The position numbers and the translations under genes are program-made. The notes beneath the pieces were generated by a model. It did not search any database. It was not told where the DNA came from and saw only the letters and a list, made by a program, of their open reading frames with translations. Below are positions 1-6,921 of a stretch of DNA of 64,000 bases, one piece after another (positions within the stretch are counted from its first letter, which is position 1; each line of letters opens with the position of its first letter). The DNA comes from an uncultured Sulfurovum sp. (lineage in GTDB: Bacteria > Campylobacterota > Campylobacteria > Campylobacterales > Sulfurovaceae): NCBI GenBank assembly GCA_902727935.1, contig CACVAX010000038.1, positions 1-64,000 of the forward strand, written 5' to 3'.

Positions 1-28
1 TCGTGTGACTTCCATACCTATACTCCAT
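1..28 (-). CDS. tnpA: IS200/IS605 transposase TnpA, N-terminal start only (partial)
   Basis: Only nine complete codons are in the window, reading MEYRYGSHT. This matches the conserved N-terminus of small (about 140-150 residue) Y1 HUH transposases of the IS200/IS605 family, which excise and insert single-stranded DNA using end hairpins. The start has a good GAGG ribosome site five bases upstream and a TATAAT box at 50-55. The catalytic HUH and Tyr residues lie beyond the window, so the assignment rests on the N-terminal motif and the adjacent hairpin. Confidence 0.65.
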
Positions 29-80
29 ACTTTCCTCACTTTTCTTTATATTATAGCTCTTTTATAGTGAGATAAATCTG

Positions 81-97
81 TCCGTCTTCAAGACGGA
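81..97. repeat. Perfect hairpin, probable IS end structure
   Basis: TCCGTCTT, one base, then AAGACGGA: an 8-bp perfect stem about 20 bases inside the point where plsC homology stops. IS200/IS605 elements have subterminal hairpins recognised by TnpA, so this is probably the left-end hairpin. Confidence 0.55.
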
Positions 98-109
98 GGT
101 TTTAACCTT

Positions 110-475
110 TTAGGAGACTAATAAAAGTACAATTTCTTCATTATCTAACGCCTCATATATCCCTCCAAAAGGATGCCCATCTTCTTTAGAAGGTCGCCGT
201 TTTAAAGGAATTAAATCAATCAAGTTTTTAGACAACCACTTCTTATAAGGCTTATTACAAAAATAGTCCTCAGCCCCAATGGGTCGTACTTTTTCTAAGG
301 TTTTCAAAGAAAAAAGACTCATAATAACCAAGGTATCTAAGTGACTATTGTGATTGGCTACCAAGATAGCTGAACCTTTTATGGGTAAATTTTCTTTTCC
401 TTTTAATGAGACTCCTGCAATTATTAAAACCAAAGGACGTACTAAAAAAAGAAAGAATATTTTTTTAATCCACAT
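110..475 (-). pseudogene. PlsC-like 1-acylglycerol-3-phosphate acyltransferase, truncated by IS insertion
   Basis: The readable 121 residues begin with a membrane segment and carry the acyltransferase block I motif NHNSHLDTL (the HX4D catalytic motif). Family members run to about 200-250 residues and continue into a second block, usually FPEGTR. Here the frame reads ...EEIVLLLVS and stops exactly where FPEG should begin. The downstream sequence is IS-like, so the 3' half is displaced or lost. It starts 8 bases after the ynbB-like stop codon and was probably the third gene of a phospholipid operon. Known role of the family: acyl transfer to lysophosphatidate at the inner membrane. Product activity is unlikely because block III/IV is missing. 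The last few codons are probably IS sequence. Confidence 0.8.
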
Positions 476-483
476 CTAAAAGC

Positions 484-1395
484 CTAGTAATAGAGATAAT
501 AAATATAATGAAAAAACAGAGGTGCTGTATAAGTCAAAGAATCAACCCTATCCAAAACTCCCCCATGCCCAGGAATAAGATTACCCGAATCTTTCACCCC
601 AATGTCACGTTTTATCATGGAAATAACCACATCACCCACAAAACCAAAAACAGCAATAATAGCTCCTGCTAATAATGCTTCATACCAAATAAACGGCGTT
701 AAAAATGAAAATACCCAAGCTAAAAATACAATGCTAAAAAATGCTCCCATAAAACCTTCTACTGTTTTGTTAGGACTCACCTTTGGAATAATTTTACGTT
801 TCCCTAAACTCTTACCCCAAAGGTATTGCAGTACATCATTAAAGGCTGTAAGCAGTACCAAGTAAAGCACCAACTCTTTCCCTGTCGCTCCATTTACCTC
901 ACCCAGTGTTAACATGTAAGCTAAATGACTCAGTCCAAACACAAACATCATCAGACCCCATTGAACCCGTGCTGTGTTCTCTAAAAAGCCTTTGGTTTCC
1001 CCTATAAGTACTTGCCTAAAAGGTAAAAGCAAAAACAGGTAAACAGGAATCCAAATAATAAACATACCATACCAAGCAATCCCAGCAAAATAATACTGAA
1101 AAGGAATGGCTAAATAAGCATAAAACATAATGCGTCTATCTGTCTGCCGTGAAGGAATAAGTGTAAAATACTCTTTAAGTGCTAAGAAACTCAAAAAGCC
1201 AAAGAAGAACATGGCAAGGGTTAAATTAAGCATAATTCCCACAGCAAAAAAACCTAAAATATACCACCAAGAGTTTACTCTGTCTTTTAGCTCTTTGGTG
1301 GGGAACTTAAAATAGATAAGCAAGGTAGCAAAGGTCAAAATAACAGTAGCTACCAAAAGTGTTAAAGTCGCTTTAGAATCCAATAACGCCTCCAC
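484..1395 (-). CDS. ynbB: YnbB-like phosphatidate cytidylyltransferase (CdsA family)
   Basis: A 303-residue polytopic membrane protein with about eight hydrophobic segments and the CdsA signature near the C-terminus, GDVVISMIKRDIGVKDSG followed by PGHGGVLDRVDS. CdsA enzymes make CDP-diacylglycerol from phosphatidate and CTP at the inner membrane. The whole sequence resembles E. coli YnbB more than the housekeeping CdsA as I recall them, including the QYLWGKSxGxRK...PKVSPxKTxEG segment. The start is GTG at 1395, overlapping the ynbA-like stop codon by one base (TAGTG), so the two are translationally coupled. The substrate may be a special CDP-lipid rather than bulk CDP-DAG; that part is inference. 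Confidence 0.82.
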   Translation of the reverse strand: MEALLDSKATLTLLVATVILTFATLLIYFKFPTKELKDRVNSWWYILGFFAVGIMLNLTLAMFFFGFLSFLALKEYFTLIPSRQTDRRIMFYAYLAIPFQYYFAGIAWYGMFIIWIPVYLFLLLPFRQVLIGETKGFLENTARVQWGLMMFVFGLSHLAYMLTLGEVNGATGKELVLYLVLLTAFNDVLQYLWGKSLGKRKIIPKVSPNKTVEGFMGAFFSIVFLAWVFSFLTPFIWYEALLAGAIIAVFGFVGDVVISMIKRDIGVKDSGNLIPGHGGVLDRVDSLTYTAPLFFHYIYYLYY

Positions 1396-1988
1396 TACTT
1401 CGAGCCTCTCATAGCACGGTTATACGTTGAAAGCACAGCCAACAAAGTAGCCACTATAAACAATGCATCTACCCACAACCCAGCTTCCACACCCAAGCCA
1501 AGTAAGAGAGAAATAAACCCAAGCACAAACACACGGTCACTCTTACCCATAGGTCCATCGTATCGTCTTTCACCATTTAGTGTTTGAGCTACCACACCAG
1601 CCATCTCGTTAAATACCCCAACAACAGCAAACAAAACCACATAGACAGGATTAATCCCCACTATCAATGCAAACGGTAAAAACAAAGCCACATCAGCAAT
1701 GACATCCGACATCTCATTAAACATCGCCCCTCGCTTAGTTTTCATATCATGCTCTTTGGCTAAAAGTCCATCTATGGCATTAAGTGCCATGCGTAAGAAC
1801 ATAAAGAGAGGAACAAAAAGTAAAATCCACTTTGCTCCTTGTGTGTATGCGATGATTAGTCCTACTAAAATGGAGAGAAGCATTGCAAACATGGTTACTT
1901 GGTTTGGGGTTATGTTTTTTTGAGCTAAGAAGTTTACAGTTGGTCGTAGCAGAGCTTGAAATTTTGGTTTTAAATCATATATGGTCAT
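1395..1988 (-). CDS. ynbA: YnbA-like CDP-alcohol phosphatidyltransferase
   Basis: 197 residues with about six membrane segments. The CDP-alcohol phosphotransferase motif is present in variant form: DG..AK, eight residues, G, three residues, N, three residues, D. The usual third aspartate is Asn and the usual Arg is Lys. E. coli YnbA has the same kind of divergence (G-x3-N-x3-D), and the N-terminal and DGPMGKSDR regions also match it. The family exchanges CMP on CDP-lipids for an alcohol acceptor. With the following ynbB-like and plsC-like genes this forms a small lipid operon. The acceptor alcohol is unknown. The start ATG is at 1988. Confidence 0.8.
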   Translation of the reverse strand: MTIYDLKPKFQALLRPTVNFLAQKNITPNQVTMFAMLLSILVGLIIAYTQGAKWILLFVPLFMFLRMALNAIDGLLAKEHDMKTKRGAMFNEMSDVIADVALFLPFALIVGINPVYVVLFAVVGVFNEMAGVVAQTLNGERRYDGPMGKSDRVFVLGFISLLLGLGVEAGLWVDALFIVATLLAVLSTYNRAMRGSK

Positions 1989-2029
1989 TTTTTATTCCTA
2001 ATAGCATATTCTATCATGAAACTTTAAAA

Positions 2030-2173
2030 CTATTTAGACTTTAAATTACACCTCAACTTCTTCAACTCATAAGCCTCCATGCCTAACACAAAACTCTCTT
2101 CTATTAACTCACGTATACGAACTTTTGTAAATACCTCGGCAAACTCTCCTTGCATGTCTATGTCGTATTGCAT
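2030..2173 (-). CDS. Small hypothetical protein, 47 residues
   Basis: An ATG at 2173 with a GGAGAAG ribosome site about 4-10 bases upstream opens a 47-codon frame, reading MQYDIDMQGEFAEVF at the start and ending in a Lys/Cys-containing tail. Predicted mostly helical and acidic at the N-terminus. I recognise no family. It lies upstream of ynbA on the same strand with a 41-base gap, so it could be co-transcribed or be the remnant of a larger gene. Support is the ribosome site and the absence of another gene here. Confidence 0.35.
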   Translation of the reverse strand: MQYDIDMQGEFAEVFTKVRIRELIEESFVLGMEAYELKKLRCNLKSK

Positions 2174-2259
2174 TAAACTTCTCCTCTTATGCTGTTTTTT
2201 AAATTATACTCAAAGTAAGCAGAAATTTTATAAAATTTAAAGTTTTTATCCACCTGTGA

Positions 2260-2265
2260 TATAAT
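2260..2265 (+). promoter_or_regulatory. Probable sigma70 -10 box for the GNAT gene
   Basis: TATAAT preceded by T-rich sequence, 31 bases before the ATG at 2296. Campylobacterota sigma70 promoters rely mainly on the -10 element. Confidence 0.45.
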
Positions 2266-2295
2266 CTCAACATCAAAAGATTAAAGGACATACCC

Positions 2296-2574
2296 ATGGC
2301 AGAACACACACTTATACACAATCAAGATGAAAACAAATATGAATACCATATAGATGGACATATTGCCTACATTACTTATGATAACCAAAATGGAGTGCTT
2401 CATATTACGCATACTATTGTACCCGAAGAACTTGCAGGAAAAGGTTTGGCTAAAATTTTAACCATTGATGTTATGAATGAAATTGAAAAGCAACAGCTAA
2501 AGGTTCAACCAAAATGCTCTTATACCGTAGCTTTTATGGAGAAAAATCCAGACTATCAGCGTCTACTTGGTTAA
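2296..2574 (+). CDS. Small GNAT-type N-acetyltransferase (YjdJ-like)
   Basis: 92 residues, matching the single-domain minimal GCN5-related acetyltransferase family (Acetyltransf_CG type). The core is visible: beta strands YHIDGHIAYITY and VLHITHTIVPEEL, then the acetyl-CoA loop LAGKGLAKILT, and a C-terminal CSYTVAFMEKNPDYQRLL helix that is typical of this family. The substrate is unknown; family members are cytosolic. The start has AAAGGA nine bases upstream. It stands alone, convergent with the nadD-rsfS gene and separated from it by a hairpin terminator. Confidence 0.82.
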   Translation: MAEHTLIHNQDENKYEYHIDGHIAYITYDNQNGVLHITHTIVPEELAGKGLAKILTIDVMNEIEKQQLKVQPKCSYTVAFMEKNPDYQRLLG

Positions 2575-2580
2575 TTTAAA

Positions 2581-2606
2581 TAATAACGTAAAAGTTTACG
2601 TTATTA
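2581..2606. terminator. Bidirectional hairpin terminator
   Basis: A 12-bp perfect inverted repeat (TAATAACGTAAA with TTTACGTTATTA, 2-base loop) lies between two convergent genes, with A/T-rich flanks on both sides. Confidence 0.6.
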
Positions 2607-2631
2607 GAATAAAAAAGAGGAAAAGTAAGTT

Positions 2632-3513
2632 CTATATAATATATGGAGAAGAAAATTTTCCAGCTGAAAGTTCAGTTAAGAATTCTTCCATTGAGTAAGT
2701 TTGTCGTGCCTCTGAAGTCATTAAATGAATTAAAATATCTCCTAAGTCAACCACCACCCAGTCATCACTTTCATCTATATGTAAAAACACTTCACCTAAA
2801 GGCTTTAACTCTTTTTTTAACATATCAGCCAAAGCAGCTGCATGTTTAGAAGAGATGGCATTGGCAATCACCACACGCTTAGCAATGTAATCTACCTCAT
2901 CTAGGTTAAAAACCTCTAACTCATCTGCTTTTTTATCATCTAAGAACGCTACAATTCGTTCTGCTCTATCTTGTACACTCATTTCGTTAATACCCATGTA
3001 TAAACTTTCCTTTGTCATGTTATTTCTAATTTGTGTTGAACTAAGGTCAACTTCTATGGTTAAGATTTTAAACGCTCTTAACTTTTCACTCTGAACACTA
3101 TAGCCATTTCTTGTGGCTATAAGCCAAGTAATCTGAGCATTTAAGTAGTCAAATGCTTTCCATTTTTCTATATTTTCTAAATTATCAGCACCAACTATAA
3201 TGTATTTAACCTCATATATCTCTTGAAAATGTTTTAAAGTCTCAACTGTTGGTGTTGGTTTTTTTTGATTAATTTCATAATCATCTACCTTAACTTGATC
3301 AAAAGAAGCAAAAAGTTCTTTGGAAAATCTCAACCGTTCTTCTGTGCTAAAGTATGACCCTTTTTTAAAAGGATTTAAAAAAGTAGGTACAACAATTACT
3401 TTGTCGATTTCTAAAGCTTTTAATGCCTCTTCTACTATCGTTTTATGTCCAAGGTGTGGAGGGTCGAAACTACCCCCAAAAAGTGCGACACTTTGTCTTG
3501 TCTCTTTAAACAA
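2632..3513 (-). CDS. nadD: NadD-RsfS fusion: nicotinate-nucleotide adenylyltransferase plus ribosome silencing factor
   Basis: 293 residues made of two normally separate proteins. Residues about 8-175 are NadD, which adenylates nicotinate mononucleotide in NAD synthesis: nucleotidyltransferase motif GGSFDPPHLGH and the C-terminal STQIR motif. Residues about 178-290 are RsfS, which binds uL14 and blocks subunit joining in starvation: DDKKADELEVFNLD, the SSKHAAALAD helix and the DDWVVVDLGDILIHLM core. In Campylobacter the two are separate neighbouring genes (Cj1404/Cj1405). Here the frame is continuous through a short linker. An internal ATG at 2982 would start RsfS alone but has no good ribosome site. 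It is divergent from gapA. Confidence 0.9.
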   Translation of the reverse strand: MFKETRQSVALFGGSFDPPHLGHKTIVEEALKALEIDKVIVVPTFLNPFKKGSYFSTEERLRFSKELFASFDQVKVDDYEINQKKPTPTVETLKHFQEIYEVKYIIVGADNLENIEKWKAFDYLNAQITWLIATRNGYSVQSEKLRAFKILTIEVDLSSTQIRNNMTKESLYMGINEMSVQDRAERIVAFLDDKKADELEVFNLDEVDYIAKRVVIANAISSKHAAALADMLKKELKPLGEVFLHIDESDDWVVVDLGDILIHLMTSEARQTYSMEEFLTELSAGKFSSPYII

Positions 3514-3577
3514 AAAATAACCTCAATTTATGTAACATATAAACAATTTTAACACACTTTTTCAAAGGGATAGATAA

Positions 3578-4576
3578 ATGGCAGTAAAAGTTGCAATAAA
3601 CGGACTTGGACGAATTGGTAGATGTGTGGCAAGAATCATTGCCGATAGAGAAGATATTGAACTCGTAGCAGTCAATGCAACAGGAACGCAAGAGATGATT
3701 CAGTATGGTCTGAAATATGATTCAGTTCATGGAAAAAGAACAGATGTAAGCGTTGTTGATGGTTTTGTGAACATTGGCTCAACCAAAGCCAAATTATTTT
3801 CAGAACGTGACCCAGCAAAACTTAACTTTGCAGAGTGTGGGGCAAGCCTTGTTTTAGAATGTACAGGGGCATTTTTAACAGCAGAATCGGTACAACCTTA
3901 CCTTGACAATGGTATTGAAAAAGTTCTTTTCTCTGCTCCTGCCAAAGATGATACAGCCACGTTTGTTATTGGTGCAAATGAAGAAAAATATGCTGGAGAA
4001 AGCGTTGTTTCAAATGCGTCATGTACCACCAATGGTTTAGCACCTGTAGCCAAAGTACTCGATGATGCTTTTGGCATTGAGTCTGGGCTTATGACCACCA
4101 TTCACTCTTACACGGGTTCACAACCTATTTTAGATGCAAAGCACAAAAAAGACCCACGAAAAGGTCGTTCAGGAGCTACCAACTTAGTCCCTACTACCAC
4201 AGGTGCAGCCAAAGCCATCTCCAAAGTTTTACCTAATTTAGCAGGAAAAATAAATGGTCAAGCCATTCGTGTTCCAACACCTGATGTTTCCATGGTAGAC
4301 TTAACTGTTAATCTTAATAAAGCTGTCACCGTAGAAGAGGTTCAAGCAGCTTTTCAAAAAGCCAGTGAAGGTTCACACAAAGGTATTTTAGGCGTAGATT
4401 TAGAGTACCGAGTTTCCCAAGATTTCGTGGGAGAAGAACAAAGTTCTGTAGTCGTGATGGATACCATTCAAGTGATTAATGGAACGATGGTTAAAGTACT
4501 CTCTTGGTATGACAATGAGTGGGGTTACTCAACACGTTTAGTAGATATGGCTATCCACATTACTAAAGGAGCATAA
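3578..4576 (+). CDS. gapA: Glyceraldehyde-3-phosphate dehydrogenase
   Basis: 332 residues, full length. N-terminal Rossmann motif INGLGRIGR, catalytic SNASCTTN with the nucleophilic Cys near residue 150, and the C-terminal SWYDNEWGYS signature. It interconverts glyceraldehyde 3-phosphate and 1,3-bisphosphoglycerate in the cytosol. Odd point: after the second beta strand the sequence reads VAVNATG, whereas NAD-specific enzymes usually have Asn-Asp; loss of that Asp can relax specificity towards NADP. First gene of gapA-pgk-tpiA, with the ATG preceded by AAAGGGA. Pgk follows after three bases. Confidence 0.95.
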   Translation: MAVKVAINGLGRIGRCVARIIADREDIELVAVNATGTQEMIQYGLKYDSVHGKRTDVSVVDGFVNIGSTKAKLFSERDPAKLNFAECGASLVLECTGAFLTAESVQPYLDNGIEKVLFSAPAKDDTATFVIGANEEKYAGESVVSNASCTTNGLAPVAKVLDDAFGIESGLMTTIHSYTGSQPILDAKHKKDPRKGRSGATNLVPTTTGAAKAISKVLPNLAGKINGQAIRVPTPDVSMVDLTVNLNKAVTVEEVQAAFQKASEGSHKGILGVDLEYRVSQDFVGEEQSSVVVMDTIQVINGTMVKVLSWYDNEWGYSTRLVDMAIHITKGA

Positions 4577-4579
4577 GAG

Positions 4580-5773
4580 ATGAAATCTATTAAAGATCTT
4601 AACATCACAGGCAAAACTGTCTTTATTCGTTGTGATTTTAACGTACCAAAAGATGAAGATGGAAACATTACCGATGACCGAAGAATTCGTGGTGCTTTAC
4701 CAACCATTCGCTACTGTTTAGACCGTGATTGTAAAGTTATTTTAGCATCACACTATGAACGACCAGAAGCAGGTGTCTATGAAGATAAATACTCTTTAGC
4801 TCCTATTGTACAGCGTCTTCAAACCTTGTTAAAACTCGCAACAGAGATTACCCTAGCCAATGATGTTGTGGGTAAAAATGCCAAAAAGAAAGCTGCTGCT
4901 CTTCAAAGTGGTGAAGTGCTTGTTCTTGAAAACTTACGTTATGAAGCTGGGGAAACCCAAAATGATATTATCCTTGCCAAAGAGTTAGCTTCTATGGTGG
5001 ATATTTATATCAATGATGCTTTTGGTGCTTGTCATAGAGCGCATGCTTCTATTGATGCGATGGCAAGACTTTTTGACAAGGAACATAAAGCTGCTGGATT
5101 TTTACTGGGCAAAGAAGTGAACTTTTTTGAAAAAACTTTAGAAAAACCCATGCGTCCATTTATTGCTGTAGTAGGAGGTTCAAAAGTTGGTACTAAACTA
5201 GAAGCACTCAATGAACTTATTAATAAAGTAGATAAAATTATCATTGGTGGGGGTATGGCCTTTACTTTCCTCAAAGCACAAGGTTTAGAAGTGGGTAACT
5301 CATTAGTAGAAGACCACCTACTGAACGAAGCCAAAAAAATTATGGACAAAGCCAAAGAAGAAAAAGTTAAATTTTACTTACCTGTGGATGTTGTAATTGC
5401 TCCTGAGTTTACCGATAAATGCATTGCCAAATATGTTCCAGCACAAGAGATTCCAAAAGGTTGGATGGGGCTAGACATTGGACCAGCCTCTTCAAGACTT
5501 TTCCGTGAAGTTCTGAATGATGCACAAACCATTATTTGGAATGGACCAATGGGTGTTTATGAGATGGATAAATATGCTAAAGGAAGTACGAAGATGTCCC
5601 ATAACATAGCTGATACCCATGCCACAACCATTGTAGGTGGTGGCGATACGGCAGATGTTGCTTTACGTGCTGGTGATGTCGATGAGATGACCTTTGTCAG
5701 TACAGGTGGAGGAGCAAGTCTAAACCTAATTGAAGGTAAAAAACTTCCTGGAATTGAAGCTTTAAAAGCGTAA
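4580..5773 (+). CDS. pgk: Phosphoglycerate kinase
   Basis: 397 residues, the usual size. N-terminal substrate-binding motif [10 protein letters not shown], the hinge and basic patch regions ([20 protein letters not shown]), and the C-terminal nucleotide motif [10 protein letters not shown] with STGGGASL. It transfers phosphate from 1,3-bisphosphoglycerate to ADP. It follows gapA with a 3-base gap and a GGAG-like ribosome site in the gapA end (AAAGGAGCATAAGAG). Co-transcribed with gapA and probably tpiA. Confidence 0.96.
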   Translation: MKSIKDLNITGKTVFIRCDFNVPKDEDGNITDDRRIRGALPTIRYCLDRDCKVILASHYERPEAGVYEDKYSLAPIVQRLQTLLKLATEITLANDVVGKNAKKKAAALQSGEVLVLENLRYEAGETQNDIILAKELASMVDIYINDAFGACHRAHASIDAMARLFDKEHKAAGFLLGKEVNFFEKTLEKPMRPFIAVVGGSKVGTKLEALNELINKVDKIIIGGGMAFTFLKAQGLEVGNSLVEDHLLNEAKKIMDKAKEEKVKFYLPVDVVIAPEFTDKCIAKYVPAQEIPKGWMGLDIGPASSRLFREVLNDAQTIIWNGPMGVYEMDKYAKGSTKMSHNIADTHATTIVGGGDTADVALRAGDVDEMTFVSTGGGASLNLIEGKKLPGIEALKA

Positions 5774-5787
5774 AATTTAATTTCTAT

Positions 5788-5815
5788 GGATTTGGCATAA
5801 AAACATGTCAAATCC
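5788..5815 (+). other. RNA hairpin between pgk and tpiA
   Basis: GGATTTGGCAT pairs with ATGTCAAATCC across a 6-base A-rich loop: 11 pairs including one G-U. No T-run follows, so it is probably a processing or stability element rather than a full terminator. Confidence 0.45.
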
Positions 5816-5842
5816 TAAGTTCAGAAAATAAAAAAGGTGAAC

Positions 5843-6532
5843 ATGATATACGCAGCAAACTTTAAAACAAATCACACACGATACACTACTAAAAATTATA
5901 TTCAAGATTTACAAGCTAAACTATCAACTAAGAAAGCTGAAGACAAAGTTTATATTTTCCCTCCTCTAACAGCACTTGATACTTTTGAAGGTGATTTTAC
6001 CATAGGAACACAAAATGCTTATCCTGTAAAAAATGGTGCATTTACAGGGGAAATTGGTCTTGAACAACTTGCTGAATTCAACATAAACACCATCTTAATT
6101 GGGCATAGCGAAAGAAGAGATATTCTTGGTGAATCACAACAAGATGTGGCTAAAAAGTTTTCTTTTTTTAAAGAGCAAGGCTTTGAAATCATCTACTGTA
6201 TTGGAGAATCATTAGAAATTAGAGAACAAGGAATTAATGCTGTTATGGAGCATCTTCTTTCTCAATTTGAAGGTATCGACACCAATTATGAAAACTTTGT
6301 TGTTGCTTATGAGCCTATTTGGGCCATTGGCACAGGACGAACAGCTTCTGTTGAAGAGATTACAGAAACACATAATGCCCTAAAAAAAGTCGTTAACAAG
6401 CCCCTACTTTATGGAGGATCTGTTAAAGGTCAGAACATCGAAGAGATTGCTCGTATTAAAAATGTAGAAGGTGTTTTGGTGGGTGGGGCTTCTCTTAAAA
6501 CAGAAACTTTTTTAGAATTGGTTTTACATTAA
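5843..6532 (+). CDS. tpiA: Triosephosphate isomerase
   Basis: 229 residues from the ATG at 5843, chosen because AAAAAGG lies five bases upstream; an in-frame GTG at 5837 overlaps that site. The TIM-barrel motifs are present: N-terminal ANFKTN with catalytic Lys, GHSERR with catalytic His, AYEPIWAIGTG with catalytic Glu, and the phosphate-binding YGGSVKGQN. It interconverts dihydroxyacetone phosphate and glyceraldehyde 3-phosphate. It is somewhat shorter than the 250-residue norm, as in other Campylobacterota. Third gene of the glycolytic/gluconeogenic operon. Confidence 0.95.
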   Translation: MIYAANFKTNHTRYTTKNYIQDLQAKLSTKKAEDKVYIFPPLTALDTFEGDFTIGTQNAYPVKNGAFTGEIGLEQLAEFNINTILIGHSERRDILGESQQDVAKKFSFFKEQGFEIIYCIGESLEIREQGINAVMEHLLSQFEGIDTNYENFVVAYEPIWAIGTGRTASVEEITETHNALKKVVNKPLLYGGSVKGQNIEEIARIKNVEGVLVGGASLKTETFLELVLH

Positions 6533-6568
6533 TCCTAAAGGCGTATAAAGTAAAATAATAATTTTACC

Positions 6569-6901
6569 TTATAGAACAGGAGGTAAATGTTCATTACCTA
6601 TCCATACAAATATCAAATAGACGAACATGGTAATTAAAGGTGCAGCCAAAGCCAACCAAATAAATTTTCCTTTTAGAACATAATAGATTGTTGCAGCATA
6701 AGCTATTACAATAGCTACTAAATGTGTTAAAAAAAGAGGGGTAAGTGAACGCATTACATTCCCTACTATCCCCAAAGTAATCACGACCCAAAGTAATAAA
6801 AAAGTAATAATAAGTTTTTTTATATTACTATCTTCTTTGTACATCACATAAGAAAGTGCTGCCACTATTAAGGGGGCTAAAACCAATAAAAACTTCATCA
6901 T
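6569..6901 (-). CDS. Small integral membrane protein, unknown function
   Basis: 110 residues (or 109 from the second Met) with four predicted membrane helices (about 2-20, 28-48, 55-75, 82-102) and few charged residues. A strong TAGGAGAAG ribosome site precedes the tandem ATG codons; the second ATG has the better spacing. It sits 20 bases downstream of argS on the same strand, so it may be co-transcribed with argS. It converges with tpiA. I recognise no family. Confidence 0.65.
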   Translation of the reverse strand: MMKFLLVLAPLIVAALSYVMYKEDSNIKKLIITFLLLWVVITLGIVGNVMRSLTPLFLTHLVAIVIAYAATIYYVLKGKFIWLALAAPLITMFVYLIFVWIGNEHLPPVL

Positions 6902-6921
6902 CTTCTCCTATAAACTTAATT

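Larger units (their letters stand above)
1..120 (-). mobile_element. IS200/IS605-family element, left-end part
   Basis: Seen: on the minus strand a promoter-like TATAAT (55-50), a GAGG ribosome site and an ATG at 28-26 open a frame reading MEYRYGSHT before the window edge. That is the characteristic start of IS200/IS605 TnpA HUH transposases. Upstream is a compact hairpin (81-97), as expected for an element end. The plsC reading frame is lost at about position 119-122, so the junction is probably there. The exact end and target motif cannot be fixed because the other end lies outside the window. Inference: one insertion explains both the hairpin and the truncated acyltransferase. Confidence 0.72.

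Noticed and set aside
2982-2982. Separate rsfS gene starting inside the NadD frame
   Set aside because: There is no ribosome site upstream of that ATG and the frame is continuous, so a fusion is reported. Internal initiation remains possible.
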